Origin: Bemisia tabaci | Lineage: Eukaryota > Arthropoda > Insecta > Hemiptera > Aleyrodidae | Assembly: GCF_918797505.1 (NCBI RefSeq) | Contig: NC_092794.1 | Span: 73,941,345 to 74,005,344, forward strand | Length of the DNA: 64,000 nucleotides | Reading direction: 5' to 3' | Shown: positions 31,839 through 42,629 of the stretch, one piece after another | How positions within the stretch are numbered: the first letter of the stretch is position 1 | How the letters are laid out: every line of letters starts with the position of its first letter | Translations under genes and position numbers: made by a program | The notes under the pieces: generated by a model | Seen by the model: only the letters and a program-made list of their open reading frames with translations | Told to the model about the DNA's origin: nothing | Databases searched by the model: none

Positions 31839-34573
31839 CCAATTTTTGCCGGACTGTTTCAGACCATATAAGCTTTTCAGTAACTTGCAAACAAGACGAT
31901 TTCGTTTGTAGGGCAGGCCTTCAGGAATCTCCATGAAAACGTCCTCTTCTAACGTGCTGTGGAGATACGCCCCTACCACATCAAGGTGTTGAATCGACCA
32001 GTCATTCTGTATTGCAATGCATGTCAGCAACCGAATTGTCTTCTTCTCTACCACCGGGCTAGTCGTGTCAAAATAGTTGACTCCATAGAGTTGGTTGAAG
32101 CCTTGAGCGACGAGTCTTGCCTTGAATTTCAAAGTTTTCCCATCAGGGCCTTCTTTTAAGGCGTAAACCCATTTGCAACCAATAACACGCACTTTAGGGG
32201 GACGTTCCACAATTTTCCATGTTTCTTGCGATTCAAGATTCTTCAATTCTGCATCCATCGCAGCTTCCCAGTTTTTGGAGTCAGGGCTGTTGAGTGCCTC
32301 ATGAGCGTTTGCTGGTACAGTATGTGCATGACTGTATACAGTGTTGCAACAAGGTAGAGTACACAGCTGCCTTTCAGCTCTCTCACGGTTAGAACGCCTT
32401 AAACCTGTAACATCAACAACTGCTGGACCCTGATTTCCTGTAGGATTTGGTTGGGCAGTATCTCCCTCTGGATCACCAATTTCTGGAGCGTGGACCTCAT
32501 CCAAGGGCAGGTTATGATCAGAAGTTTCTTCGGTATTATCTTCATCAAACTGCTCAAAATTTATCATTAAAGGTTCTTCACGTATTTCTGTTTGTTGATT
32601 CTTGTAGGGAAAAACATTTTCTTGAAATCGAACATCTCTGCTTATGATCACCTTTTTCCGTTCCGTACTCCAGAGGCGATAACCTTTGACATTGTCCGGA
32701 TAACCAAGGTGGATACATAACTCAGCTCTTGGGCTCAACTTATCTTTAGGTACAACTGCAGCCCAGGCTTGACAACCGAACACTTTCAATCTATTAAAAT
32801 CTTTTTCGGTCAATTTCTTGCCAAGCCAGAGTTCCAAGGGTATCATACCCTTTATCGCGGACGAAGGGCTGAGATTTCGGAGAAAACAAGCAGTATTGAG
32901 GGCTTCGGCCCAAAATGTCTGAGGCATGCCAGATTGAATAAGTAAAGAGCGTACAACAGCCATGAGAGTCTGGTTCATTCTTTCCGCTTTACCGTTTTGC
33001 TGAGGGTTTCCGGGAACTGTTAATCGATGAGAAATGCCCTCATTTTCCAAATATTTGATGAACCTACCACTGAGGTACTCTCCACCATTATCGCTCTGAA
33101 GCTCTTTAATCTTGGTATTATGTAGGTTTTCGACCCTTTTCTGAAATTTCACAAATTCTCCCATTGTATCACTTTTATTCTTTATGGGGACAGCAACTAC
33201 AAAATTTGTGTGGTTATCTGTGAAGGTTGCAATATACTTTGCTCCGCCCATAGAATTTGGACTAATTGGACCCATTAAGTCTGAATGGATGCGAGCCAAG
33301 ACATTTTCCGTTCTTTCACTCCGATCCGGGAATGGACTCTTCTTTAACTTTGATTTTATGCACACTTCACAATCAGTTTGGGCTTCTTTAGCTTCAATTG
33401 CCCTTATCGGAAGGTTTTTCAATGCTTCTAAATGCACATGACCCATTCGCTCATGCCATGTTGACAATGATACCCTCACAACCATACTTTCAACATCACC
33501 AATTTCGCCATTAAAATCAGTAGTTGTGACAACATACATGGTGCCAATACGGAAAGCCATAAACAAGAGCCACCCATTCTTGGAAGCTGTGGCTTTCCCA
33601 TCAGAAAAAATAATTTCTGCACCTTTCTCCTCAAGTTTGCCGACAGATATGATGTTATCTTTTAGGGATGGAACGCAAAGGGCATGAGTAAGTAAAATAG
33701 TCGACTCACCACAATCGCTGGACATAGTCATACGCAAAGCACCAGATCCTACTACTTCGATTGGGCTGCCATCGCCAACCTTCACACTACCACGAGTTTT
33801 CGAATAGTTTTCCAATAGAGATGCATCGTTGACCATATGATCGGAGGCTCCGGAATCCAATAAAAATAAACCGGGACACCTTAGTGTTGAATTTTTGTTT
33901 GCACATAATACCTGAACATCATCTAAGCGAACGTTGGACAGTTTCTTCTCTAATGGTCCCACTTCTTCTTCGCGTCCAGCCTTTTTCATCATTTCTTTAA
34001 ATTTGCTACATTCAGGAGATTTGTGCCCACTAGTGCCACACGTAAAGCATATGACAGGTTTCTTCTGTTTTTTCTTCTTCGGCTTATCGCTTCTAGTAGT
34101 AAGAACCTTTGCCACTACAACACCATCATCACGTTTCATTCGCTTCTCTTCCAACAGGAGTTTGGTCTTAACCAAGTTGAGCGTTAACTTCGACTCCTCT
34201 TGTTCTAATCCTCGGACAAAACCCTCATACTTCTCCATTGGCAAGCCCATCAAGACAATTAAGGCCAGGGTTTGGTCAGGGAATTCAATTCCCACCTTAG
34301 ATATTTTCCGGTAACAATTCTGGATTTTACCAACATAATCATGGACACTAGTTTCTTCATCCTTCGAAACGTTGAACAGCTCTTTGGTCAAAATAATTTG
34401 ATGCAACAAGCCATAACTGGAATGTGCTTCATGGAGGATGTCCCATGCCTCTCTAGCCCTCGTGCAATCTCCAATGTCATTCAGATGATAGTCACTTACC
34501 ACAAGTAACAAGAATGCCAAAGCCTTTGAATTTTTGATCTCCTGCGCCTCGGTCAAAATTACACCGGCTGGGT
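31797..34573 (-). pseudogene. Copia gag-pol (gag, protease, integrase, RT 5' part)
   Basis: Over 920 open codons. In order: gag (WDILHEAHSS, VHDYVGKIQNCYRKIS), CCHC knuckle (CFTCGTSGHKSPEC), protease (LLDSGASDHM), gag-pre-integrase (WHERMGHVHLEALKNL), integrase with HSDLMGPI, QSDNGGEY and KAERMNQ (D, D, E), and RT start (ARLVAQGFNQLYGVNYFDTT, LDVVGAYLHS). The frame is lost in a T/A run near 31,838, where one extra base shifts it. The apparent lysine-rich start before 34,573 is the LINE poly(A), not gag; the true gag start is at 38,065. Confidence 0.93.
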
Positions 34574-34878
34574 TTTTTTTTTTTTTTTTTTTTTTTTTTA
34601 TTTGCACATAATATTATACTGCACAATTTAACACTTTTAGACAAAATTTTTGTCTTTTAAAAGCTTAATTTAACTATTAAGTTTAATACTTAACTACTAA
34701 TACTACAAATTATAAAGTACATACTATCTCTAATGCATTGAGAAGCTAATAAGGCACAATTAATTCAAATTAAAAATGTCTTTTTGTTTTAATTGTTGGA
34801 TTTTGGCGACCGGACTCGGTCAAAGGCCAAGAACCTCCGATCACGTCCTAAGAGCGTAGAGAGGCACGATGATTAATA

Positions 34879-37779
34879 TTATGAGAATTTTGAGAACCCC
34901 TGGATTCCAAGCTCATGGGGCTTGCGACGTTTTAATCGGCGGAGGCATCGGTCCCATTCCAAGAGCGCGAGCGCTTCAGGGTTGGGGTGCCGATGCAACC
35001 TGCTCTCATATGCGGTGTACATCTTGGTGATGTAGTCCTCCACAGAATCAATGTCGAGGTCTGCCCGGATATCGACATTCCTCTCGTACCAACGAGCTTT
35101 AGCTATGCTTCTCAGGATTTTCATTTGTATTACTTCTATCTTATCTAAATTTGTTTTGGCTGCACAACCCCACAATTGGCAGCCATAGCTCCAAACAGGC
35201 CTCAACATTGACTTGTAGAGGAGTAACTTGATATTTAAAGGTAACCGTGACTTTCGTCCGACGAGCCACTGCATATTAGAGAACTTTAAACGTAGCTGGG
35301 CTACTTTCTTTTTAATATGGGTGCCCCACCTGAGCCTGGAATCCAAGTGAAGTCCGAGATATTTGGCAGTTGTGTCATGTGGAATTATATCGTTCCCTAG
35401 GGAAAGTGGAATGTGTTTATAAGGGCGATTTGTAAAGATTACTTCTACCGATTTTGTGGCATTTAACTTTGTTTTATCTCTCAAAGTCCACTTGTTGATT
35501 TTATTCAAGTGTTGTTGAGTTGTATGACGTGCCTCTCTATAGCTCTTAGACGAAGCCAACACGAGAGTATCATCGGCGTAAACTCCCAACTTACCCCTCC
35601 TCCCGGACTGTGGGATATCCGCTGTAAAGAGAGAGTAAAGAAGGGGGGACAAGCAAGAACCCTGAGGAACTCCTGCTCTAATGGGTCTGAAACCAGAGGT
35701 TGAGTTTTCGTAACGAACTCGAAATTGTCTCCCTGTGAGAAAAGAAGACAGGAGCTCCACATGGTTACAAGGGAGCATTGAGAAAAGCTTTCCAATGAGA
35801 CGCTCGTGCCAGACACGATCGAACGCTTGTGCAACATCAAGAAAAACCGCCACACAATATTCCCCCTTTTCAAGGGCGTCCTCAATGAATTTTGTGATGC
35901 GATGTAATTGATCAACTGTCGAATGCTGAGCTCGAAAGCCAAATTGTGCATCGATAATTAAATTATTTTGTTTGACTATTTCATTGAGACGTTTTATGTA
36001 CAACTTTTCAAACAGTTTTCCCAGAACTGGCAACAAAGAAATTGGCCGGTACGATGCAGATTCTGCAGGCGGTTTATCTGGTTTGAGCAGAGTGATAATT
36101 TCTGCCATTTTCCATTGTGTGGGAATGTATTTAAATCGTAGAACAGCATTGAAGATACCGACCAATTTCATTATTGCCTTATTTGGGAGATTTTTTAGAA
36201 TAAGACCGGAGATTTTATCAAAGCCGGGGGCTTTTTTGGCTTTGATCTTTCCTTTAATCTCCTTTATAATCTCAGAAGGAGATATGGATTTGATTTTGAC
36301 TGGTGGGATTTTCTTGACTTTTTTTGGTTTCAATGCGGACACCTCCCCCTGTCCTTGCGGGTCCGAGTCGGAGCTATCAGCGGAAGATGAGCCTTCTGAA
36401 TCTGAGTAAGGAAGTTCAATGTTCTCGTGGGGCTGAAAAACAGCCTCGAAATGGTCAGCGAGCACTTCAGCCTTTTCTAAATCGCTATTAGCCCAAGTGT
36501 TATCTTTTTTACGAATAGGAAATTTCAGTTGCTTGGGGCGTTTTAAGTATTTAGTGGCAGCCCAAAGGGAATAATTTTTATCTGCCATGGGGGAAAGCGA
36601 ACTGATGAAATTTTCGAATTTTTTGTTTAAAAATTCTTCTGTTCGTTTTTTTACAATTTTATTTAACCTGTTAGAGTGAGAAATGTCTTCTGGATAGTGG
36701 GTATTATCTGAAATGCGTTTTGCTTTGCGTTTGTATCTGATAAGTTTGAGGAGGTCTTTTGCGATAGAATAAGGCCGAATTTTGTTTGTGGCCACCGGAG
36801 TATTAGATATGGCGCATTTTTGTATTTGTTCCACCAACAGCTCCGTCTCTCTGTCGATATCCGCAGGGGAGGCGATTGGAACGTTATTTTCAATTAAAGA
36901 TTCAAGATCAGAACGAAACTGGTCCCAATTTGTCCTTTTAGAACATATGACTGGGGGGCGATCTGCTAAAATGGGATTTGTGAATATGGACATGATAATC
37001 TGTGCATGTCCTGCTAGTTTCTTCATTGCGATTGTGTCACAAGAAGTGCGATCGATCAGATTTAAATTTTTGTACACAAAAAAGTCAATCAAATCCGCCT
37101 GATGGCCAGGAATAGTGGGGAAGTTTGTAGGTTTTCCGGGTGTGATGAAATTACCCCCGGCTTTATTTACAGCCTCCAGTAGGGATTCACCTTTTGGGTT
37201 TACAATCCTGGATCCCCAACGAGGATTTTTAGCATTCCAATCGCCTCCCTCAAGATAAGTGGGACCCAGTTCATCCAGAAAACTGGTATAATCGGCTGTT
37301 GAAAGTACATTTTTTGGAGGAGTATAGATTGAGGCGACATTAAAAACGCCGAGTTCGGTGTGAACACTGATAACGGCCGTTTGAAATGCTTGGGATTCAA
37401 TTACTTTAATGAGATTATGTTGAATGGATTATTTGATTAGAACGGAAGAGCCGCCTCTGTGTTTGTTTGCTGGGTGAAGAGCATTATAAATTTTATATCC
37501 TGTAAAATACCTCTTATAATCAGTTCTGGTGAACCAGGTCTCTGACAGGAGGGCTATGTCCACATTGAAATCTCTTAGCGCAACGTTGAATTCCTCAGCC
37601 TTTGCCCGAGTCAGGCCACCGCAATTCCATGCCAAAAAGTTTAGTGAATTAATCGAATTTCGAGCAGGGAGATTAGTCATATTGTCAAAATCAATTGCGC
37701 CATCTTCCAGCTCCGTATGAGTCATGTTAGAAACAGACAAAGAGACATTATTAGTACATGAATTGATATTTACACTCAT
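34879..37779 (-). pseudogene. LINE ORF2: APE endonuclease and reverse transcriptase, one stop
   Basis: A single reading frame of 967 codons counting both stops, broken only by TAA at 37,429-37,431. The endonuclease shows FLAWNCGGLTRAKAEEF, DIALLSETWF and EGGDWNAKNPRWGSR; the usual terminal S-D-H is AGH. RT shows YRPISLLPVLGKLFEKL, FRAQHSTVDQLHRITKF, VAVFLDVAQAFDRVWHERL (motif A), AGVPQGSCLSPLLYSLF and GVYADDTLVLAS (catalytic YADD). The C-terminal region LLYKSMLRPVWSYGCQLWG is typical of the Jockey clade. RT looks intact; the stop and the AGH change probably disable the endonuclease. Confidence 0.9.
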
Positions 37780-37802
37780 AAGAAAAAAGATGAAACATTA
37801 TT

Positions 37803-37927
37803 TTGCCGGACGTGATTCCAAACGGCTAATTTTTTCATTTAGAAGTTTAATTTGTTCATTTAATGATTGAATGGTAGCGAGAAGCGCATTGATTAAATCA
37901 GCGTTGCCGGTAAGACCGGGTGACGCA
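37803..37927 (-). pseudogene. LINE ORF1, C-terminal end
   Basis: The last ~41 codons of ORF1, ending at a TAA near 37,800: LLATIQSLNEQIKLLNEKIS followed by RLESRPAK, a heptad-like leucine pattern suggesting a coiled coil. 5' truncation removed the rest. ORF2 starts about 20 bases downstream. Confidence 0.6.
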
Positions 37928-38065
37928 ACCGGCTGGGTATCCTGGCTCCACCGCCTCCCACGTTGCTTTCGAGATGAGTGCCGCTTTCACTCGCACCGAC
38001 CACGCGAAATAATTATCTTCATCTAATTTCGGGATGCTGAATTTAAGGTCACTATCTACTGCCAT
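37928..38065 (-). pseudogene. Copia gag, N-terminal piece separated by the LINE
   Basis: 46 codons from ATG at 38,063-38,065: MAVDSDLKFSIPKLDEDNYF and WSVRVKAALISKATWE, the classic copia Gag N-terminus (h-x-K-L-x-x-x-N-Y-x-x-W). The frame continues exactly at 34,562 on the far side of the LINE once the 11-bp duplication is counted once, proving that gag was intact before insertion. Confidence 0.92.
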
Positions 38066-38295
38066 CTTGCTGCAACTTATAGGCTGAACTGAAACACAAT
38101 CACCGGGCCACCAATTAACCGATTCTCACAACGCACGAAAGTTCAAGTTCAAGTCCATTGAGAACGCACATAGGCTGATCTGAGACACAATCACCGGGCC
38201 ATCAATTAACCGATTCTCACAACGCACGAAAGTTCAAGTTCAAGTCCATTGAGAACGCACTTCTTCGGTTATCGGAGCGCTTAAGTCTCATAATC
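38066..38295 (-). repeat. Copia leader with ~89-bp tandem repeat
   Basis: Between the 5' LTR and gag are two near-identical ~89-bp units (38,079-38,167 and 38,168-38,256), sharing CAATTAACCGATTCTCACAA and GTTCAAGTTCAAGTCC. The sequence directly inside the LTR (- strand GATTATGAGACTTAAGC) is where the primer-binding site should be. I could not match it confidently to a tRNA. Confidence 0.7.
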
Positions 38296-38525
38296 TGTTG
38301 AAGTCTAAAAAACTAAAAACAGTGGATGAAAAGAAAAATCGTCCATATCTCACAAAGTAGGCTTTTTATTTATTGAACAAAAAGCAGAGAGAGAGCACAA
38401 AAGAACATCTAGAGGTCACATCCTCATCATAGTGAGAGACAAAAAACAAACAGAGCGCTCCAAGTGAGCGACTGGGGAAACCAAGAGACAAATCAAGATA
38501 AAATATCACTGAGTGCATACTGACA
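38296..38525 (-). repeat. Copia 5' LTR (230 bp)
   Basis: Same length and, by eye, same sequence as 30,230-30,459; adjacent to the TAAAG target duplication at 38,526-38,530. Confidence 0.93.
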
Positions 38526-38966
38526 TAAAGGGCCTTGGGGAGTGTATTCATGATGGACGACACCTTCATGATCGAAGAAGACAGTCAACATTGTCTTTAC
38601 ATTGCTGCGACTCTTCCGAGCTTTCTACGGGCAAGGTCTCCCATGTGCGCTTGAAACTGACGATTGCACTTTTATCCCAGGGTCGTACCCGTAGACCCAA
38701 GAAGCATCCCTTGTGATGATCTTCACAAACTCTTCCCACCCCACTCTCCTTTACTTCTTTTTTAGGAAAAACGAAATCCGACGATCACAGCAGAATAGCA
38801 CGCATTGATCAGCAAATTACCAACGACTGGTTCAACAGGTGATAATCTGGCTGTGCTCCTGCACTCAGGAGAGTCCCTGCAAAGATGATCTCAAGCCCCA
38901 ACCTCTTATCAACCGTTGATGGCGAGCTAATCAACGAGATCGGATACTTTCCGGACAGACCTCGTA

Positions 38967-39343
38967 CCAGTGATTTATGAAGTCTTTTCATTCCAACTAT
39001 GCAAACTCGCAAGTTTTACAATTATCTCTTCACATGATTTACTTATGAATCGTATGCACATTTTTCTGTAATGATTGATGCTGTCGTTAAATTTCAAAGA
39101 TTTTTAAAGTTTTATGAAGGCACTAGAAATTACAGATATATGGGCTTGAAACCATAATTTGACTTTTTTTGCAATATTGCAAATTTGGGTTTGCTCTTAA
39201 AAATTAAGTTACGCATCAAAATTGTGCTACCTGTCTCTTGTACAACTGCAGAAATGAATTTGGTTATCGGTTACATGGACATCAATTTTATAACTTACAT
39301 TCATACATTTCATTTTGCACAAAATTTGTATAAAAAAATAATC
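38967..39343. other. Intergenic sequence, nothing recognised
   Basis: Unassigned AT-rich sequence between the mariner foldback and MITE H copy 2. The interval 39,667-40,252 is the same. Confidence 0.45.
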
Positions 39344-39666
39344 ATACAGGATGATCCAAGGTTAAACGGCCAGACTGCAGGAGCGTGTTTTATGAGTCTA
39401 AATAAGACTTTTTTGTTGTGTAAAATTTCTTCCAAAGGTGCCCCTAGTCGGAGCTAGGGCCCCCCAAAATTTCGAAAAGTAGATCATTTTTCCTGAAATT
39501 TGGCAACGGTTGTGAACCAAATCTCATGAAAATTTGTACACCTCTGTACTTTTATGCCCTGAATCTATAAATAATCTGAAAAAAATCCAAATCTCAATTT
39601 AAAGAGGGGGTTTGGGGGTGTTTCGGCTTTGCAGTCTGGCCGTTTAACCCCGTGTCACCCTTTATA
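39344..39666. mobile_element. MITE H, copy 2 (opposite orientation)
   Basis: TACAGGATGATCCAAGGTTA, then ACGGCCAGACTGCAGGAG, mirrored at the right end by TGCAGTCTGGCCGTTTAACC. Central sequence matches 24,480-24,720 inverted (CCAAATCTCATGAAAATTT). Confidence 0.7.
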
Positions 39667-40252
39667 CTGTCGATTAGGGTAAGCCTTATTTTGGGCTTTT
39701 TTGTAATTATAATGGGACTTACTCGGCAACTGTTACGTTTTGATGAGTGATAACGAAAAAAAAAGTTTTTGAGAAGAATCATTTTTAGTGCTTTTGCTGC
39801 CCTTTGGAAGTTTCGCTGTTGGATCAAAATCTTGTCAAACATCGCATTTTTGTGCCTGCTTAAACGAATGCTTAGGTATGTAGTAGGTCACTGAAACTTT
39901 TGAAGTTAGGCATCTGAGTACATGCTCTCCATCGATGTTGGGGCTTATTCCATCTGATGTTCAGAATTGTCCATTCTGGTACCTTGAAATTGGCCGGAAA
40001 AGTGATTTTTTCACCCTTTTGCATTTAACTTTAGACATGAAGGACAGTCCTGGAAACATTATAACTTGACATGAAAGCGCACTTTTGTAAATACTTTGAA
40101 GCCGTGTCAGTCGTTTCTCTATTTGTTTCTAAAAATAGTCTATAAAATTAGCCTTTAATCGGTAAAAATTTGCTAATTATTTGATCAATTTTCATTTCAT
40201 TACACTGACCAATGTTCTTTCATATGGGTTTACTTACATTTGGGTAACTGAC

Positions 40253-40600
40253 AAGACTGTAAAATAGTGTTTTGTCCACACTATTTTAAAGATAAATCAA
40301 AGCCAGAAAAAACTAAAAATCACAATTTGAGTTTCAAAATGAACTGTAATGAGTTTCAGTACAAGACTGAGGAGAAGATAATCCTGAGCGTAGCTCATCA
40401 GCGATGGTAGATGGCACTAGCATCGCTATTTTTTGCAGTGGCTTCTGTCATATCAATGACAACAAAATGCTGTCTAGGATCTCAGAGGATACTAAGCTAG
40501 CCCAGCTGACCGTCTGTAATCTGCTGATGAGTTAAAAGAAGACCCAAACTAGTCTATATCTTTCAGCGTGACCCTAGCGAAGTATTCTGGCCTGCGTTGC
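40253..40600 (+). mobile_element. Diverged relative of the 524-bp hammerhead repeat
   Basis: The left part (AAATAGTG...GTCCACACTATTT, AAAGCCAGAAAAAACTAAAA) resembles the + strand of the 7,176 unit (AAATGGTG...GTCCACACCATTT, AAAGCCAAGAAATACCAAAA). The right part (GCGATGGTAGATGGC, TCATATCAATGAC, AATGCTGTCTAGGAT, CTGATGA) resembles its - strand, so the two halves are in inverted arrangement. Such partial inverted pLTRs occur in Penelope-like elements. Confidence 0.5.
40515..40582 (+). ncRNA. Hammerhead-like motif, degenerate
   Basis: CTGATGA at 40,524-40,530, a weak helix II (GTT-AAAAGAA-GAC), then CCAAAC. It aligns with the hammerheads at 7,350 and 7,874 and shares flanking CAGCGTGAC / CGGCGTGAC. 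The G12 position is again C. Helix I is poor, so it is probably not functional. Confidence 0.35.
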
Positions 40601-40765
40601 CAGAGCTGGAAACTTTCTCCCTTCAGTCTTGCATGTAAACTCCTTAGAGTTAATTTTCTAACTCTATTCATAATTTTAGGTTTCTTCCGACTTTTATGTC
40701 TCCACTAAACAGATCAGACCCAGCAAATTTTTGTCTTACTCAAAGTATTTTCTTATTTCATAACA

Positions 40766-40769
<4 letters not shown>

Positions 40770-40802
<33 letters not shown>
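40770..40802. repeat. Poly(A) tract
   Basis: About 33 consecutive A. No element attached to it could be defined; 40,803-41,340 is unassigned. Confidence 0.8.
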
Positions 40803-40805
<3 letters not shown>

Positions 40806-41347
40806 CAATAATTTTACAGCATGTTGTGAAAACTTCAATTATTGTTCGAAAAATTGCATTGCATCTCACATTTTCAGCAACATTGCGGTAACTCTTTTAA
40901 AGATTATTCCAAAAAATAAGAAGAAAAACCACCGATTCAAAGTACATATAATATGTGCTCTCCTTTCAAATTCTAAATTTTTCAGTACTGTATTTTGTAT
41001 CTGATCATGAACTCAAAATGGTGAGAAAAAATGTTAAATATCAATAGAAAATCACCAATTTTATAATACCTCGACAAACATTTCTGAGAACCAGATAAAA
41101 TAAGTTCCAGTATCAGTAGGACATGCATGGGAGTGTACTGATATGTCAAATTTCGGAAGTTTCAGTGACCTACTTTACTTTTAAGACTCGGCTGAATCAG
41201 ACGCCAAAAGCAATTTACGGTATGATTTTGCCTCAACCTTGTAACTTCCAAGGAGTTACTGGCGGCGACAGCTCTGAGAATGATTTTTTCCCTAAAATCT
41301 TCTCCGTTTGTTCATCATTTACCTGAAGGTACCAATAGCACCAGCGG

Positions 41348-41448
41348 GTCGATTGTTGAATCGATATCGAATGACCTTGATCGATATACAGCATTGCTAA
41401 GATAGGGATTTATCGATCGGGATCATTCGATAACGATTCAACAATCGA
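41348..41448. repeat. ~100-bp inverted repeat with CGAT motifs
   Basis: Arms TCGATTGTTGAATCGATATC and GATAACGATTCAACAATCGA, with ATTCGAATGA-like continuation, form a long hairpin. Possibly a short MITE. The ATCGATA cores recall the DRE-rich elements at 54,757-56,439, but the ends differ. Confidence 0.55.
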
Positions 41449-41534
41449 GCTACAGCCTCCCATATTGCGGAAGAATCCAGATTTTTTTAGTGCTTCAATG
41501 TAAATCATATTCTCAAACTCATTCAATTACTGAA

Positions 41535-41690
41535 CATTTAAACTCCATTTTGCAAAGAAAAACTACAATATCTGGCCAGTAGATAAGAACACCTCTTTGC
41601 ATAGGGAAATTAGTGGCACATATGTTATTTTATAATGAGCCAGATATTGTAGTCCCCAATTGCAAAATGTGGTCCATTTTTCCTGTGAAT
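41535..41690. mobile_element. Diverged relative of the 139-bp MITE
   Basis: ACTCCATTTTGCAAAG...ACAATATCTGG and its inverse CCAGATATTGTAGT...TTGCAAAATGTGGTCC resemble the ends of the MITE at 107-245. Followed by unassigned sequence with an AAAAT microsatellite near 41,750-41,800, continuing to about 42,630. Confidence 0.5.
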
Positions 41691-42629
41691 CAGTTTAATT
41701 TTTGCCGTGTCAGTTCTGGCAAGGGAATCAATTTTAGGTGCCCTGCCCTGAAAAAAAAAAAATAAAATAAAATAAAATAAAAAAATAAAAAATACGTTTT
41801 TCTGTATATAGAAAGTTTTTAGGATTGGTTTTGATAAACCAATAAGCTTGGAGCCAGTTTTAATGAGAATTACTCACTAAAATTTGCATCTTGTCCTTCA
41901 CAGGCGAACCAATCATTATTCTTAATTTTGTTTTTTCAGTTCTAGTCAAGCAGTAAAGCAGTAATGCTGTATTTAATGTGATTTCTTACATTCCTGTTAA
42001 GACAGTATTGGTGGAATAGGGATCAAAAGAGAAGGTATAATCAACCATCTCTTGATCTCCTCATTTGAGTTTCTCAATAATTTATATTTCTGTGCTAGTC
42101 TTTAGTATATTGTTAGGTTTTTAATGTGGCTCTGATAGGATTTAACCATTGAGTACATTAGAGTCATCAAGCACTGGATCGCCATTAAAGTCAATTTTCA
42201 ATCAGTCGTTTTCTATCCTTCTGTTTGTCAAGCATTAGGACCAAGCTGGGACATATTTCGCAGTTTTTAACATGGGGGCTCATTAAGAAATGGCGAGCTG
42301 CAAGGTTTCTTGGGATTTGATATTTTAAATTGATAATTCTCGCAAATATTGGTAAATATTATTGACCAAACTCGCATTAAATTTAAAAAAGTGCGGAACT
42401 CTTGGGTTTTATGTGATAAATTGTATGTCTAAACACCCAACAGAAAGCCAGAAGCTGGTAACTTGCGTATAAGGCATCACCAGTTGCCTCGCTTTAGTCT
42501 GAAGAGAGCTGGGCAATATAGCTTTGAAAAGTGACTTCATAGGCGCTTCAGTACATAGGGATCTAATGTACTCTACTGGTTTGACTAAGGGCTCTGTCAA
42601 ATCCTCAGTTAGCTTGTAAGAGCAATACT

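Larger units (their letters stand above)
34574..37927 (-). mobile_element. Jockey-like LINE nested in copia gag
   Basis: 5'-truncated non-LTR element on the - strand ending in a poly(A) (T tract on + at 34,573-34,599). Flanked by a perfect 11-bp target duplication ACCGGCTGGGT (34,563-34,573 and 37,928-37,938). Contains the C-terminus of ORF1, almost all of ORF2 and a ~280-bp 3' UTR. It must be younger than the copia element, whose LTRs are identical. Confidence 0.93.
30225..38530 (-). mobile_element. Ty1/copia retrotransposon with identical LTRs
   Basis: Reads on the - strand. The 5' LTR is 38,296-38,525 and the 3' LTR 30,230-30,459, with a 5-bp target duplication TAAAG at 30,225-30,229 and 38,526-38,530. 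A polypurine tract (AGAGCGAGGGAGGG) precedes the 3' LTR. Without the nested LINE (34,574-37,927) and one 11-bp duplication, the element is about 4.9 kb. Identical LTRs by eye mean very recent insertion. The coding frame has one frameshift and one stop, so it may have been mobilised in trans or mutated since. Confidence 0.93.
29743..38964. mobile_element. Mariner-derived foldback element, interrupted by copia
   Basis: Outer ends are YGAGGTCTGTCCGGAAAGTA and its inverse, each flanked by TA (29,741-29,742 and 38,965-38,966), as for mariner. The left arm (29,743-30,229) and right arm (38,531-38,964) are inverted copies over more than 400 bp with few differences. Each carries transposase fragments in outward-mirrored orientation. 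The arms were contiguous before the copia element entered at TAAAG. Confidence 0.85.

Noticed and set aside
34574..34607. Poly-lysine start of the copia frame
   Set aside because: Translation of the LINE poly(A) tail; the real gag start is at 38,065.
35505..36409. Frames of 145-148 codons overlapping the LINE ORF2
   Set aside because: Shadows of the reverse-transcriptase frame on other frames or strand.
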